NCBI GenBank assembly: GCA_031841125.1
Contig: JAJSSI010000088.1
Coordinates: 1-64,000, forward strand
Source: Acanthococcus lagerstroemiae
Lineage: Eukaryota > Arthropoda > Insecta > Hemiptera > Eriococcidae
Direction of reading: 5' to 3'
DNA: 64,000 bases
The translations under genes were made by a program, and so were the position numbers. The notes under the pieces were generated by a model, which ran no database searches, was not told the origin of the DNA, and saw nothing but the letters and a program-made list of their open reading frames with translations. Within the stretch, counting starts at the first letter, position 1, and every line of letters begins with the position of its first letter. Below, one piece after another: positions 26,190 through 37,808 of this stretch.

Positions 26190-29100
26190 ATGGAGATTCA
26201 AACACTGTCCAGCACCAGAGGCACTCTGTACCATGTTGGAGATGGATATTTCTACCGTAGAAATAAAGAACAGAATAATAATGTGTATTTGAAGTGCATT
26301 AACAATCAATGTCCAACACGAGGTATTATTGCATTTTGGAAGTAAAATAATATTTTAATTATTTCATTAGCTGAAGGGGTCGTTTCCCATTTGATCCCAG
26401 GAGATACGAAGTCTATGGAAGAAGACCTTTTATTTATTTTGGAAGAAGACCTTTTATTCATGAAATACGTATTAATTAAAGTGGCACTGAAGAAACCCAT
26501 CCGTTCATCTTAGAAGAATAGCAGAATTAAGAACATTAATCCTTGGCTTCTGTGTTTAAGTCATATTTCAGTAAAACTCAATTTTTACTTTCGGACTTGC
26601 TGTTAAACAGTTACAGTGTCGAGGAATTGGTAGACAAAAATGTCCTAAAACAGTATACAATCATTTCTTGTGTCTCTTAGTGATCGATATTTTGTAGTTT
26701 TAAATTGTGCCGTAAACATCGAATGAGCCAAAAACTGAAATTCGTTCCATGAAAATGAATTCTTATCTACTTTTTAATTCATTGATATCCTGTGTGGGTA
26801 TAAAAACGGTCGGGCATTATTATTTTCTTACTTCAGAACAATATTGTTCTACAATTTTCATTTACTGAAGAAGCACACAATATGGCATGTGGTGTCCTAG
26901 AAAACAAATTCTTGGCTTATGGCCTATTTGGAAAAGATCCGCTCATTACTACTCAGTTTCTGCCAACAGTGGCATATAAGTATACCACCAACCACTGAAA
27001 ATAAAAACTTCTTACCCGCTGAATTCTAGTAGAAGTTACAAAATCCTGTATTTCTATCTGGGGGCAAAATTTTGTTCGAAGGTACGCCCTTAATTACCGT
27101 CCAGTTATATAACCCTGGTTCAGCTTATAACAATTCCATTTATCATAAAGAATTCGTATTTACATGCAGAAACATACTTATGTTGATAAAATTATTCTTT
27201 TGCAGCAACTATGCGGATAATTGGTGGGAATGCAGTATTCACCCGAATGCCTAATCCACCACATACGCATGTGAGTGACCCTCTGAAGCCATCCATATTA
27301 GCATTCAAAAAAGAATGCCGGAAGTCAGCGAGAGAGCAATTAGGGTCACACCATGCTATCTATAGCCATGTGCTGGGGAAGTAAGTACACGTAATGTTTC
27401 CTAAACAGAATTCTAGTAATTTTCGATGTTTTGTAAAGTTGATTAAGGTTTTCCTTCGCCAAAGAAAATAATTGATATCTAAATTCAAAGCTTTCTGTCC
27501 CCTTTTCGATAGTCATCCGATGAAATATTCTTCACGCATTAGGTCCCTTTACATTGAATCCTAAGTCTGAACACAATAAAAGTTTAGGTGGTTCTCAGCT
27601 TTATACTGAATTATAGAAATATCTTGTCATTGGTCTTTTGGCAAAATAAAAAATAAACGATATTTCATCACTTAAAAACGGAATCAAGGAAAACGCAGTG
27701 ATGATTTAGCTGTTTGTATACTTTTTCAAATAACTTATTCATAACCTCTTGATGGTTATGCTTACACTTACTTGTATGTATTTTTTATTAAATAATAGAA
27801 GTACAACATTTCTTACAGGTATCCTGCAGAAGTTGGAGCATCTGCTCCGTTCAAGACGGAGGTAAAATCTATGCAATGGCATAGAAGGAAAATGCAGCCT
27901 CCTATTCCGAAAAGTCTTGCCAGCTATGGCCAAGCCCTCGCGAATGGGGTATACGGATTCGGGCTGTGCAAAGAAGTCAGCGCGAAATTACCTTTCTACC
28001 GTGGACATACTGATCGATACGTCCTTTTTGTGTCACCTAGAACAGCCGAGTAAGTACATTTTCATGCTAACTTGGCCAAAAGTACAGATATTACTGACGA
28101 TGCTATCGATACTGGCCATTTAATCCAATATTACGCTCGAAGTTTCCTTGAAACGTAGTAGTCATTTAGATCATGAAACTTAAATCAGGTACTGAAGAAA
28201 ACTGAGTTTAAGAAGAATGTTACTAATTATTCATCAAAATTTGGAACAGATGAGGAGTCTTTACAATATCGAATCCAAAATTTGCCACAGCATATACATT
28301 AACGCTGGGATCCTAAAACTTCCAAAACTCAATTATCTTCATGTAGACCAGATTCTAGACTGCATTAATTTTTTTCGATACATTAATTAGAAGAACTCTA
28401 CAGCATCTTGACCACCAAATAATCTTTATATCTCAAAAAATTAATGCCTTGCTTTGACAATGATTGAAATATGCAAAACTCGGAGAAGTAGGTACGTATA
28501 ACGCCTACTGAATATGATATTATCTATACATTTCCATTATTTTTATTAACGTCGAAACGCCATTGGAGCGACAGCTAATGAAAATAAAAATACTGGTATA
28601 TCCAAGTTCTGAGGGGAGTGATTTTTTACTCCTCAAACAAATTTCCCTTCTTTTTGGGAGTTTTAGGGATTTGAACATACTTACAAGCTATATAAATCAC
28701 CTATCTGGGTGAAGATTTTTCTTTTCATTCACCTTATAAAAGGCATAATCAGGTGTGAAGATTCTTCTTTTCATTGACCTTATAAAAGGCATAATCATCA
28801 AATATTAGGAAGCATTTTCTTGGAAATTCCAGAAGCAAGTTCAATTTTATATTCTAAATGTTGATGTATACATTTTTTCATAAGGTTCCAGCCTAACGTT
28901 CTTTTCAATATTTTTTGTAATATTCTCGTGTAAAATGTGTCAAATGCTATGAAGTGGTTTCTGTACTTATTTGGAATATTTTCTTCTATTATATAGTGTA
29001 GTTGTTGATTTTAAAAAACATTTATTAATGCAGTTGATAATAATTCAGGGTGTCTACAAATAATACAAGTAGCTTTCCCATCATAATTTCCTGAACGTAC

Positions 29101-32100
29101 TACCACTACCTTGTCAATGTCAAGCAAACTGTAAGTTTTCTCAGTGATGCGCATTTTTCACAGAGGACTCGGAAACATTATTCTTCCATTAAAAAAGGCT
29201 TAGAATGTACCAGTTACTCTAGAATCAATCCTAGACAGTATAATCTATGAACATTCTGAAGTACAAATTTTATCTTTAATAAAAAGCTTTATGAACCCTT
29301 TTTATTTTCCAACCAATAGTTGAAGACTGACTGACCAAGACCGCAATTTTCCAAATCAGGGTGGGAACTAAAAAAAAATATTGTACGTCACAGCTGACAG
29401 GGTTTGACAGTGCAGAATAAAAAATTAAGTAATTATTAATAACAGAAGTTTTTAACTCGCTGGCCATTCCTCTTTTCATGTAAAAAAATTGCATACTCAG
29501 TTTGCCGTAAATGCGATTCAGTCGCCTGCGAGTCACAAGCGACGCACCGAGTGTTCTAATCCCAGAAGGCGCATTCATTTAGCTACTTCTCGATTAGTAT
29601 ACAGATACTTTGTCTATAGCAATGAAAGCAGCTTTTCAGTTTTACCGACTTTTCGGAGAAAAGGGAAGTATTTTGATTGTATTTGGAGAAAGATTCATGA
29701 GCGATACGGACTCCGCTTACTTGGACAGGTGTTGAGGGACGAAAATTGAAATGAAATTAGAAACACAAGCATATAGTCGCTGGAGAGCCCCTATATGAAA
29801 CTTGAGAAGACGCGTTTTCTTCATGTTTAAAATTTGTAACCGATTGCGTTGGAAATAGGAGTACGTCGCTTTACCGGGACGTTATTTGGGGATTATTCCA
29901 GGAGTTCGAATGTTTGGGTTTTGCTTGAATAGTGCAGATGTGACTTTTAAATTTAGTGTGAAAATCACAGCGCTAATGCTTATGATTGAAACAAAATACG
30001 GTGCGGTAATAACTGAAACTTCACTGCGCATGTTTATGAGAGTAGATATCTCGAACTATAAGGAGGTAGATTAATTTATGTTTCCCATAGAATGTGATCA
30101 GACATAATTTGTTCGACGATCAAAATCTTGAAGATAGACCAGAATAATGAATGTAATCAACTATCGCTTAGTTCACTTGGTAGGTAAAATAATGCACGGA
30201 AGCAAGAAAATTGGGTAAAATGGCTGACCTTTTTTTTTTTTTTTTGAAAATAGCTTCACCATCTACTTCTCCAAGCCACGACATAAGATCGCAAACAGAT
30301 TTAAAAAAATACAAATTATTTATTAAAACTTCGTTTATTCATTTTCCAGATTATTTACTGCGGAAACCGACACCCGATTTGTCATCGATGCGACCTTCAA
30401 GTGTGTCCCGAGGAAGCCGAACGGGTTATACCAGTTACTCACTATTGGGGTAGTTAAAGAAAAATTTGTAAGTATAATTATGTAAACGGCGTAAACTGTA
30501 CTTGTACAATATAGAAATATTCATTGATTCTGTCGGATTAGCAGTTAACTTAAATAAATAACGCAGAGTGTATTGCAATAGGTCTCCTCATAAATCTCTT
30601 ATTTTACACATACAGTGTGAGTAAATGGAAATAGAATATTTATAGGATAAGATTTTTTTGTCGAGTCGGCAACTACCTTTAACTAGGAAATTCCAAAACT
30701 AAAGTACCTTGAATTACTCTGTGTATACACTTTTTGATAGACTGCTTTCTTCATGATCTGAACAGTGATAATGGAAGACACAGTATCAAATAAATTTATA
30801 TTTTACAGATGCTGCCATTGGTGTTTGCAGTGATGACTGGTAAAGACACAGCGCTATACATAGAAATCCTTCAAGCAATTAAGAATCTGTACCCAGCGTG
30901 GGACCCGCATCATTTTATGTGTGATTTTGAAGCAGGTCTCCATGCTGCGGTCTCGCAGATTTTTCCAGTTTGTTCGATTACAGGATGCTGGTTCCACTTT
31001 TCTCAGGTAAAAATTTCGTAATACTAAACCCCAGGTATACATGTATTTTTCCAGTGTTTTCGATTAATATGACATTAAAAATCTTGAAGTAGAAACATCT
31101 AGACTACTGCGCATTTAGGCATTTACCTGCTGAATGGGGAAGCTGTGAGTAATAAGTAAACCTAGACTAACCACTGAAGAATTAACAGCTTGCGCGTACC
31201 TATATGTGCTGTAATTGTTCTCATTTATGTTATTAATAATTTTCAGGCTATTTTCCGGAGGGTTATGAAATTGGGACTGAAGGCCCAATATTCGGAAAAT
31301 CAGCATCTGAGAAAAGTAGTCCGAATGCTGATGGCATTGCCGCTGCTGCCACCAGAGAAGATCGTTGAAGGGATAGCCTGTGTGGACCACGAAATTCAGC
31401 AAAATGCTCTGCTACAGAATTTCCGTGGGGCACTTCAACGACTGATGGCTTATGTAAACGGCTTCTGGATGACAAGTATATATTTCATACTATATGACTC
31501 ATTTCTTCCACTTATGAAAAATGCATAATAGAGTCTATATGAAAATTTTATTTGCAGGTGTGGGACCAGATGTTTTCAGCGTTTATAAACAGCCATTACG
31601 TACCAATAATAATCTGGAAGCTCTTCACGGCTATTTGACACTATACATGACAGGATCAAGAAATGCTGTTCATCCTAATATCTGGCAATTGACGGGTATG
31701 TGTTTAATAGTACGTATGAGGTACTAAGATGGTAGGAGACGAAAAAACCGAGAATTTAGGCAATGGAATGAGCTGTACCAAAATGAACATTTCTGATAAC
31801 GGCATCAAGAAGGAAAAGAAACTTTTGTAGTATTTACTGAAATATATCCTGGACTAATATGAAAGACGTGCATTTTCCTTTTTATATCTGAAAAGGTTTA
31901 ATCAGTCGCCATTGATAAGTCGGTGGAGTGGTAGTGCGATATAAACGGTTCACATTGTGCTAATATTAGTGATTTGCTCCAAATCATACATCAATAAACT
32001 GATTGGTTCAGTTGATAGTAACTTTTAATACAGCATAAGTGAAGGGTGGTAAGGTAAAGATTGATGGTTAATAGTACAGTCTCGGTACGTTTATAACTTG

Positions 32101-34450
32101 GAAGAAAGGTAATACATTACAAAATGGTTGTTGCAGAGGGTCTCAGAATAATGGAGCACAAATTTGCGGCAGAGTATTGGTCCTTAAAGGATGGCAGAGA
32201 TATTCGACCACCTCCAAGAAAGAAGTGGAAGAAACACGACGATGCAATAAAAAAAACCACCACCGAACTGGACGAAGGCAGAATAACTGTAGATTTTTTC
32301 CTGCGAAAAATGAGTCACCATTGTTCGGAAAATGAAATAGGTTAGTTTCAAAATTTCTTCTCGCTTTAGGCTTATTGTAAAATACACTTAAGTGTGCACA
32401 TAAAAGTGAACATGATTGGAACGAAAGGGGGAAAAATGCATACCTATCATTCTGTACTTGATGAGCAGGTGATCGCCTGCTTCCTACCCGTATGGCATAT
32501 AGGTTTAAATCCCAGCCCGGCCTGATCAGTTGTTGCAGGCTTTTTCGAACGTCACTGTAGCGTCTCAGACACAGAGCGATCGCAGTATCAAGGAAGGTGT
32601 ATTAACAGCATGTACTGAACAGCCGCCAGTTTTCAGAACAAACTGTTACTGTTTGTGTGTTTGGCAATAAGGAAAAAGAAACTCGTAACGCAAAAGAACT
32701 TTGGGGAAGGCAAAAGTAAATTACATACGATAGATGTGGTCGCCGACCCCCGGGCGGGTATGGCGCTTGAAGAAGAATAAGCGATTAATAAATTTTGGAA
32801 AAGTTTTACAATAATTTGCAATAACTGGATGGAACAGCTCTTCCTTCTCCCCAAATTAATACTCAGCGCTTATCCAAAGTGTTTGTGGAATAACAATATA
32901 ATATATACATATTTTCTTTATGTAGTACCTTGGACTGTGCTGCCCAATTTACTTCCTTCAACATAACTTAATCATATGAATGTTGCTTCCACATCTCGGG
33001 GACAGCATTGTTTTATTTGTAATTTTTAAACAAAACATGTAAACAATACCGTACATGTATTCTTTACTGACCTATAACTTACTCAAACATCCAATCATTA
33101 ACAAGTTATTTATTTCAGCCTTGCAAGTAGACGAAGAAGTAGAAATTGACCTAAACTGGGGTAAGTGCTTATTCAATTTTAACGTACTTGTAACAGAATT
33201 TCTGAAAATTTGATTTTGTACGCTGTATTTCGTGATGTATAACTAAAAGTAGTTGTATTCAAGAACACTGATACATTTCTTTAATTTATATTTAGATATG
33301 GATGATGAGTATGTCGATGATCCGATTCCACTTCATCATGAGTTTGAAAATTTCATAGGTAACGTAGAACCCTTTAAATTGTATTGAATACGAGTTAGTA
33401 TTTCCAAACTAACATTCAGTTTTTAAAGAAACAGCTCCAGTCCTTATTCTATCAATTCTTGATACAGGAGTATAACTCGTAAGTTTCCATTATACGAGAA
33501 TCACAACTGAAGAAATACACTGAGTACGAAGTGTTTACCTTGGTTGAAATAATTCCTCATAGAATAGGTACAATTCCTGACGCAGAGGTGCGCATATAGT
33601 TTCACAAAAATCGCCTATAGATAGAAAACGATCTGGGACTTAGAAATGGAAAAAATGAAATAGCGTATACGTATACTATGTTCAAAAGCATAGTAATTCT
33701 TCAAGTACAATTATTAATTCTATTTCGAAAATAATATTCTTAACTTGAAATATAATTTTTTCAGCCGAAGACGAGCAGGAGCGCGTGGAAGAAAATTTAG
33801 TTGAAGAAGTGGAAATATTGGTTGACTGGGGTAAAGGCTTATTTCAATAGCCACATGAACAGTTTATGAAGTGCTAGCGTATATATGTTCAAAAGCATAG
33901 TAATTCTTCAAGTACAATTATTAATTCTATTTCGAAAATAATATTCTTAACTTGAAATATAATTTTTTCAGCCGAAGACGAGCAGGAGCGCGTGGAAGAA
34001 AATTTAGTTGAAGAAGTCGAAATATTGGTTGACTGGGGTAAAGGCTTATTTCAATAGCCACATGAACAGTTTATGAAGTGCTAGCGTATATATGTTCAAA
34101 AGCATAGTAATTCTTCAAGTACAATTATTAATTCTATTTCGAAAATAATATTCTTAACTTGAAATATAATTTTTTCAGCCGAAGACGAGCAGGAGCGCGT
34201 GGAAGAAAATTTAGTTGAAGAAGTCGAAATATTGGTTGACTGGGGTAAAGGCTTATTTCAATAGCCACATGAACAGTTTATGAAGTACTAGCGTATATAT
34301 GTTCAAAAGCATAGTAATTCTTTAAGTACAATTATTAATTCTATTTTGAAAATAATATTCTTAACTTGAAATATAATTTTTTCAGCCGAAGACGAGCAGG
34401 AGCGCGTGGAAGAAAATTTAGTTGAAGAAGTCGAAATATTGGTTGACTAG
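26190..34450 (+). CDS. FLYWCH zinc finger + MULE transposase-like protein, 14 exons, ~597 aa
   Basis: Exons: 26190-26322, 27206-27380, 27819-28049, 30350-30467, 30809-31006, 31247-31475, 31558-31695, 32137-32340, 33119-33160, 33296-33358, 33765-33830, 33972-34037, 34179-34244, 34386-34450. Every junction is AG/GT and keeps frame; stop is TAG. Residues about 1-65 form a FLYWCH finger (GYFYRR, LKC, QCP, HTH). The MULE transposase core follows: FVIDATFK (D193), MCDFEAG (D258), a C-x2-H motif in GCWFHFSQ, and NNNLEALHGYL (E382), so the presumed DDE triad survives, split over exons 4, 5 and 7. The tail is acidic (DEEVEIDLNWG, then repeated EDEQERVEENLVEEVE). The intron-rich, undamaged structure suggests a host-domesticated gene, though an active MULE is not excluded. 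The ATG follows TATAG, so an upstream untranslated exon is likely. Confidence 0.8.
28709..28796 (+). repeat. Tandem duplication of ~45 bp in intron 3
   Basis: GTGAAGATTTTTCTTTTCAT...TTATAAAAGGCATAATCA occurs twice, 45 bp apart, with two or three differences, inside the 2.3-kb third intron of the FLYWCH/MULE gene. Confidence 0.7.
29490..29580 (+). repeat. Possible tRNA-derived SINE head
   Basis: The + strand reads CGATTCAGTCGCCTGCGAG, then CACCGAGTGTTCTAATCCCAG. This resembles the anticodon-arm and B-box parts of a tRNA (B-box consensus GGTTCGANTCC, here one base off with an inserted G). No clean cloverleaf forms, so it is a tRNA-like fragment and not a tRNA gene. It lies in intron 3 of the FLYWCH/MULE gene. 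Confidence 0.35.
32455..32790 (+). mobile_element. tRNA-derived SINE in intron 8
   Basis: The head contains an A-box-like GAGCAGGTGATCGCCTGCTTCC and, 30 bases on, a B-box-like GGTTTAAATCCCAGCCCGG, in the spacing of a tRNA-related pol III promoter. A non-tRNA body follows, ending near GGCGGGTATGGCGCTTGAAG and a GAA-repeat tail. The anticodon region does not fold as a functional tRNA. The right end is approximate. Confidence 0.5.
33674..34450 (+). repeat. 207-bp tandem array containing a duplicated coding exon
   Basis: Four copies of a 66-bp exon start at 33765, 33972, 34179 and 34386, each exactly 207 bp apart, with near-identical introns. The exon is phase 1 at both ends, so any copy number keeps frame. 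Copy 1 differs from the others by a silent GTG/GTC. The last copy reads GACTAG where the others have GACTGGG followed by the GT donor, which creates the stop codon and removes the splice site together. The near-identity of the introns indicates recent expansion. Confidence 0.85.
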
Positions 34451-34835
34451 TGTTTTTTTCTAGTGTTTTTCATCAATTTTGGTAATAGGCATCATTAAAT
34501 TTTATTTCAAAAATAGTGCGGAAAAAAATATGAAAAAGTATTGAGAGGGCAATATATTATTTCAAAATTTTTCTATGTTTTAGGTTGTAGATGTAAGATG
34601 TGCACGCACACTACTATTAGTCTTCCAGACACCGCACTTGAAACTTACGAATTACAAGTAAGAGGCAATACCTAGGGGCACGCAACCATTCTCTCCCCTT
34701 TTACTTCGTCACTGTATACCAGGTCAACTAAAGTTTTTCGATCTAATTTCGGGCATAATAATTCAAGACATTAGTGCATAATTTACACGTTTTCAGGGTA
34801 GCCCGTTTATTGTGGTTTTTCGAAGGCGGAAATGT

Positions 34836-34841
34836 AATAAA
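34836..34841 (+). promoter_or_regulatory. Candidate poly(A) signal of the FLYWCH/MULE gene
   Basis: AATAAA (with a second one a few bases on) lies 386 bp after the TAG stop. It is the first canonical signal seen downstream; usage is inferred. Confidence 0.35.
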
Positions 34842-35093
34842 GAAAATAAATAAAGCACAAACCTGTCGGGTATTAGCGAAAAAATTTACATATTCTTAGC
34901 GTGACGTAAGGTTTCTATTATTTCAGGAGACAGAGAGAGGGAAAATTTATGAAAGCACGAGCGTCTACAAGCTTTTTAATGTCAGTCTGAATTTGAAAGA
35001 GATTAGTGCTTTTCTTTCTCTAGCGCCTCCTTTATCAATTTCGACAAAAAGCACGACTAAAGATGAAATAAAAGAAAGTAACACCTAGTTAGA

Positions 35094-35500
35094 ATGAGGG
35101 AAACTCCAAGGACGAGGCATAATGTAACTTTAGCGAAAGGAAGTAATAGAGAAAGAAACGTTCTTACATTAAATCCATATAAAAAACAAAAGACCACAGT
35201 AAGAATGGATTTAAAAAAAACTAATATCAATAATGAAGGCGTAAAACAAAGATGCTCATTATCTTTCGTACTATTTAATAATCTATAATTATAGAGAAAT
35301 AAGAGTTACCCTTCACCAAGAGAAAATAAAAATAATGTTGAAGTTTGCAGATGGTACATTGTTCGTCTAGCTGAGAAAATAAAATATTTAAAAGTTGTAA
35401 ATTATGTAAAATAATAGAAAGCAAACTGCGCGCAGGCCAATGTATGACAATAAACGAAAGCAAACCTATGCATGAAGATTAAAATATCAAAATTCACAGT
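35094..35500 (+). pseudogene. Degenerate LINE reverse-transcriptase fragment
   Basis: The first frame includes GVKQRCSLSFVLFN, clearly derived from the GVRQGCSLSPLLFN block of non-LTR reverse transcriptases. It is followed after a stop by LKFADGTLF (the FADD box with its second Asp lost) and by MTINESKT, matching the N-x-x-K-T-K motif usually found shortly after. Several stops interrupt the frame, so the copy is dead. Confidence 0.65.
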
Positions 35501-35859
35501 GAGGACATTCAGGAAATTAATGAGGAAGTAACATAACAAAGTATGGAAGAAGGAAGAAAAATATAATATCTCAAGTAGGATACTAAAACAAAAATAACGT
35601 ATTTTGATAAAACCCACATTTCAGAATAAAAAAATTAACTACACCCTTACAAGGTTTTTCTTCAGTTAATTTCTAATTTCTAGATTTTATAATTCGGTCT
35701 AATAATTTTATCAGTATTAAATTTTTATTCGGGTTATTAGTATAATAAGACCAATCTCATTTTACATTTTAAATAGTTTGAATTTCGATTTTGATAACTT
35801 AAATCTTCTTTTCTTCATCCTCCTCCTCTTCTGCTTTTCATTAACATTAGTGCTGCAGC

Positions 35860-35988
35860 ACAACAACATCTGATAAGAGAAGTGCTGATCAAGAAGGAAC
35901 AGCGTGACGACAGACAGTCTATAATTTTTATAATGTTACGGGATCAGGAATGCTGGAATGCAGTAGGCGAGTTAGCTAGGTATGTCAT
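35860..35988 (+). repeat. Acidic exon-like module, copy 1
   Basis: A diverged module (GCTGCAGCACAACAACATCTG..., GGAATGCTGGAATGCAGTAG, GTTAGCTAGGTATGTCATGA) that recurs at about 36930-37075 and 37486-37622, with a fourth copy interrupted by the retrotransposon at 37804. Copy 3 translates as TDDKSADEEVENEKRTE after an acceptor-like GCAG, resembling the acidic tail exons of the FLYWCH/MULE gene. Confidence 0.5.
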
Positions 35989-36811
35989 GAGACAGAAAGA
36001 GTGGAGCATCACAGGGATGCTACCCAGGCGAAACAGGAAAGTAGGAGGGGACAGAAATGTTGCATTCCTCTGTTATTATTGCATTAACTGCGTGTTCATT
36101 TTGCCCCCTGATTTCAGCTAACGAGAAAGATGAACAGACATGCTTGTCCAACTGCTAGTCCACAGACAGGAAACACGAGTCTGGTTAGGGGAGACAGAAA
36201 GAGTGGAGCATCACAGGGATGCTACCCAGGAGAAACAGGAAAGTAGGAGGGGACAGAAATGTTGCATTCCTCTATTATTATTTTATTAACTGCGTGTTCA
36301 TTTTGCACCCTGATTTCAGCTAACGAGAAAGAAGATGAACAGACATGCTTGTCCAACCACCGCTAGTCCACTGACAGGAAACACGGGTCTGGTTAGGGGA
36401 GACCGGAAGAGTGGAGCATCACAGGGATGCTACCCAGAAGAAACAGGAAAGTAGGAGGGGACAGAAATGTTGCATTCCTCTGTTATTATTTTATTAACTG
36501 CGTGTTCATTTTGCACCCTGATTTCAGCTAACAAGAAAGAAGATGAACAGACATGCTTGTCCAACCACCGCTAGTCCACTGACAGGAAACACGGGTCTGG
36601 TTAGGGGGGACTGGAAGAGTGGAGCATCACAGGGATGCTACCCAGGAGAAACAAGAAAGTAGGAGGGGATAGAAATGTTGCATTCCTCTGTTATTATTTT
36701 ATTAACTGCGCGTTAATTTTACACCCTGATTTCAGCTAACGAGAAAAAATATGAACAGACATGCTTGTCCAACCGCTAGTCCACAGACAGGAAACACGGG
36801 TCTGGTTAGGG
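35989..36811 (+). repeat. Tandem array, ~207-bp unit, four copies
   Basis: Copies start near 35989, 36191, 36399 and 36607, at AGAGTGGAGCATCACAGGGA. Each includes GGGGACAGAAATGTTGCATT, TGATTTCAGCTAACGAGAAA (acceptor-like) and AACACGGGTCTGGTTAGGG. A more diverged fifth copy lies at 37082-37290. The period is close to that of the exon array at 33.7-34.45 kb, although the sequences differ. Confidence 0.75.
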
Positions 36812-36929
36812 ATGCGGAGGTTCCCATCTCTGAGGCGAAGGTACTTACAAGGGTGGTTCCGGAGGTAAGAGTGTTGTATCATAAAGGGAAACTGATTTGT
36901 GTGTGCCCACACTAATGTCATTATTATTA

Positions 36930-37803
36930 CTGTAGCAGCAACGATAGCTTATGACTGAAGTGCTGATGAACAAGTCGAGGATGTGAAACAATGTGGCTAT
37001 AGAGAGTCACATTTGTTGCAGAGCCAGGACTGCTAGAATGCAGTAGCCCAGTTAGCTAAGCATGTCATAAGACTGTAAAACAGACAGAGTGGACCATTAC
37101 CAGGACACCTGCTACCCAGGAGAAAAAGGGATGCACGAGGGGACAGAAATGTTGCATTTGTCTTTCAATTTATTAACTACATGTTTGTCTTGCTCTCTGA
37201 TTTCAGGTGATGAGAAAGATGGAGACGGATAGACGTACTTGTTCAAATGCCAATCCATATGGTGGAGATTCGGATCTGGTTAGGGATGCAACGGTGGCTC
37301 TTTTCAGACACTTTCATCTATAAAACACGGAAGAGGAATGGGAGCTCGAGCCAGTTTCAAGGTGTGCTTCCTATCTCTGATGCGTACTCAAAAGGGTGGT
37401 CCTGGAAGAGGTAGGAGGGCAGTTTTTTGAGGACCAGTTGTGTTGTACGTGCACACACTATATGTCCTATATTAATTATTCTTTCTGCAGCAGCAATAAC
37501 TGATGACAAAAGTGCTGATGAAGAAGTCGAGAATGAGAAACGTACAGAGTCTCATTCTTACAATGTTGCAGGACCAGGACCACTGGAATGCAGTAATCGA
37601 ATTAGCTGGACATGTCATGTATATATGTACACCACGTCATTAATCGATTATCATTATTATTACTATTATTATTACAACAGCTGACGACAAGAGTGCTGAT
37701 CCACCATCAAATTACCAGAAAGGCAGGAACAGGGTGGACCAGACCTGCCACGGAGACTATGGAGAAATCGACGACAGAAAACGGTGTGACTACAGAGAGC
37801 CTT
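36930..37803 (+). repeat. Further diverged exon-like modules
   Basis: Contains module copies at about 36930-37075 and 37486-37622, the fifth diverged tandem unit, and, after an acceptor-like ACAACAG at about 37674, an open stretch beginning ADDKSADPPSNYQKGRN that runs to the retrotransposon junction. An ATT-rich microsatellite sits at 37650-37675. Whether any of this is still transcribed or spliced to the gene upstream cannot be told. Confidence 0.45.
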
Positions 37804-37808
37804 CCAAT
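37804..37808. repeat. Target site duplication (left), CCAAT
   Basis: CCAAT directly flanks the left LTR and is repeated at 48134-48138 after the right LTR. Five bases is usual for BEL/Pao integrase. The outer flanks belong to the exon-like module described to the left. Confidence 0.9.

Noticed and set aside
29490..29580. Functional tRNA gene
   Set aside because: The B box is interrupted and no cloverleaf with an acceptor stem can be drawn; a SINE-like fragment is more likely.
33765..34450. CRISPR-like array of regular repeats
   Set aside because: The regular 207-bp units are exon plus intron duplicates in an animal gene, with no spacer/repeat alternation.
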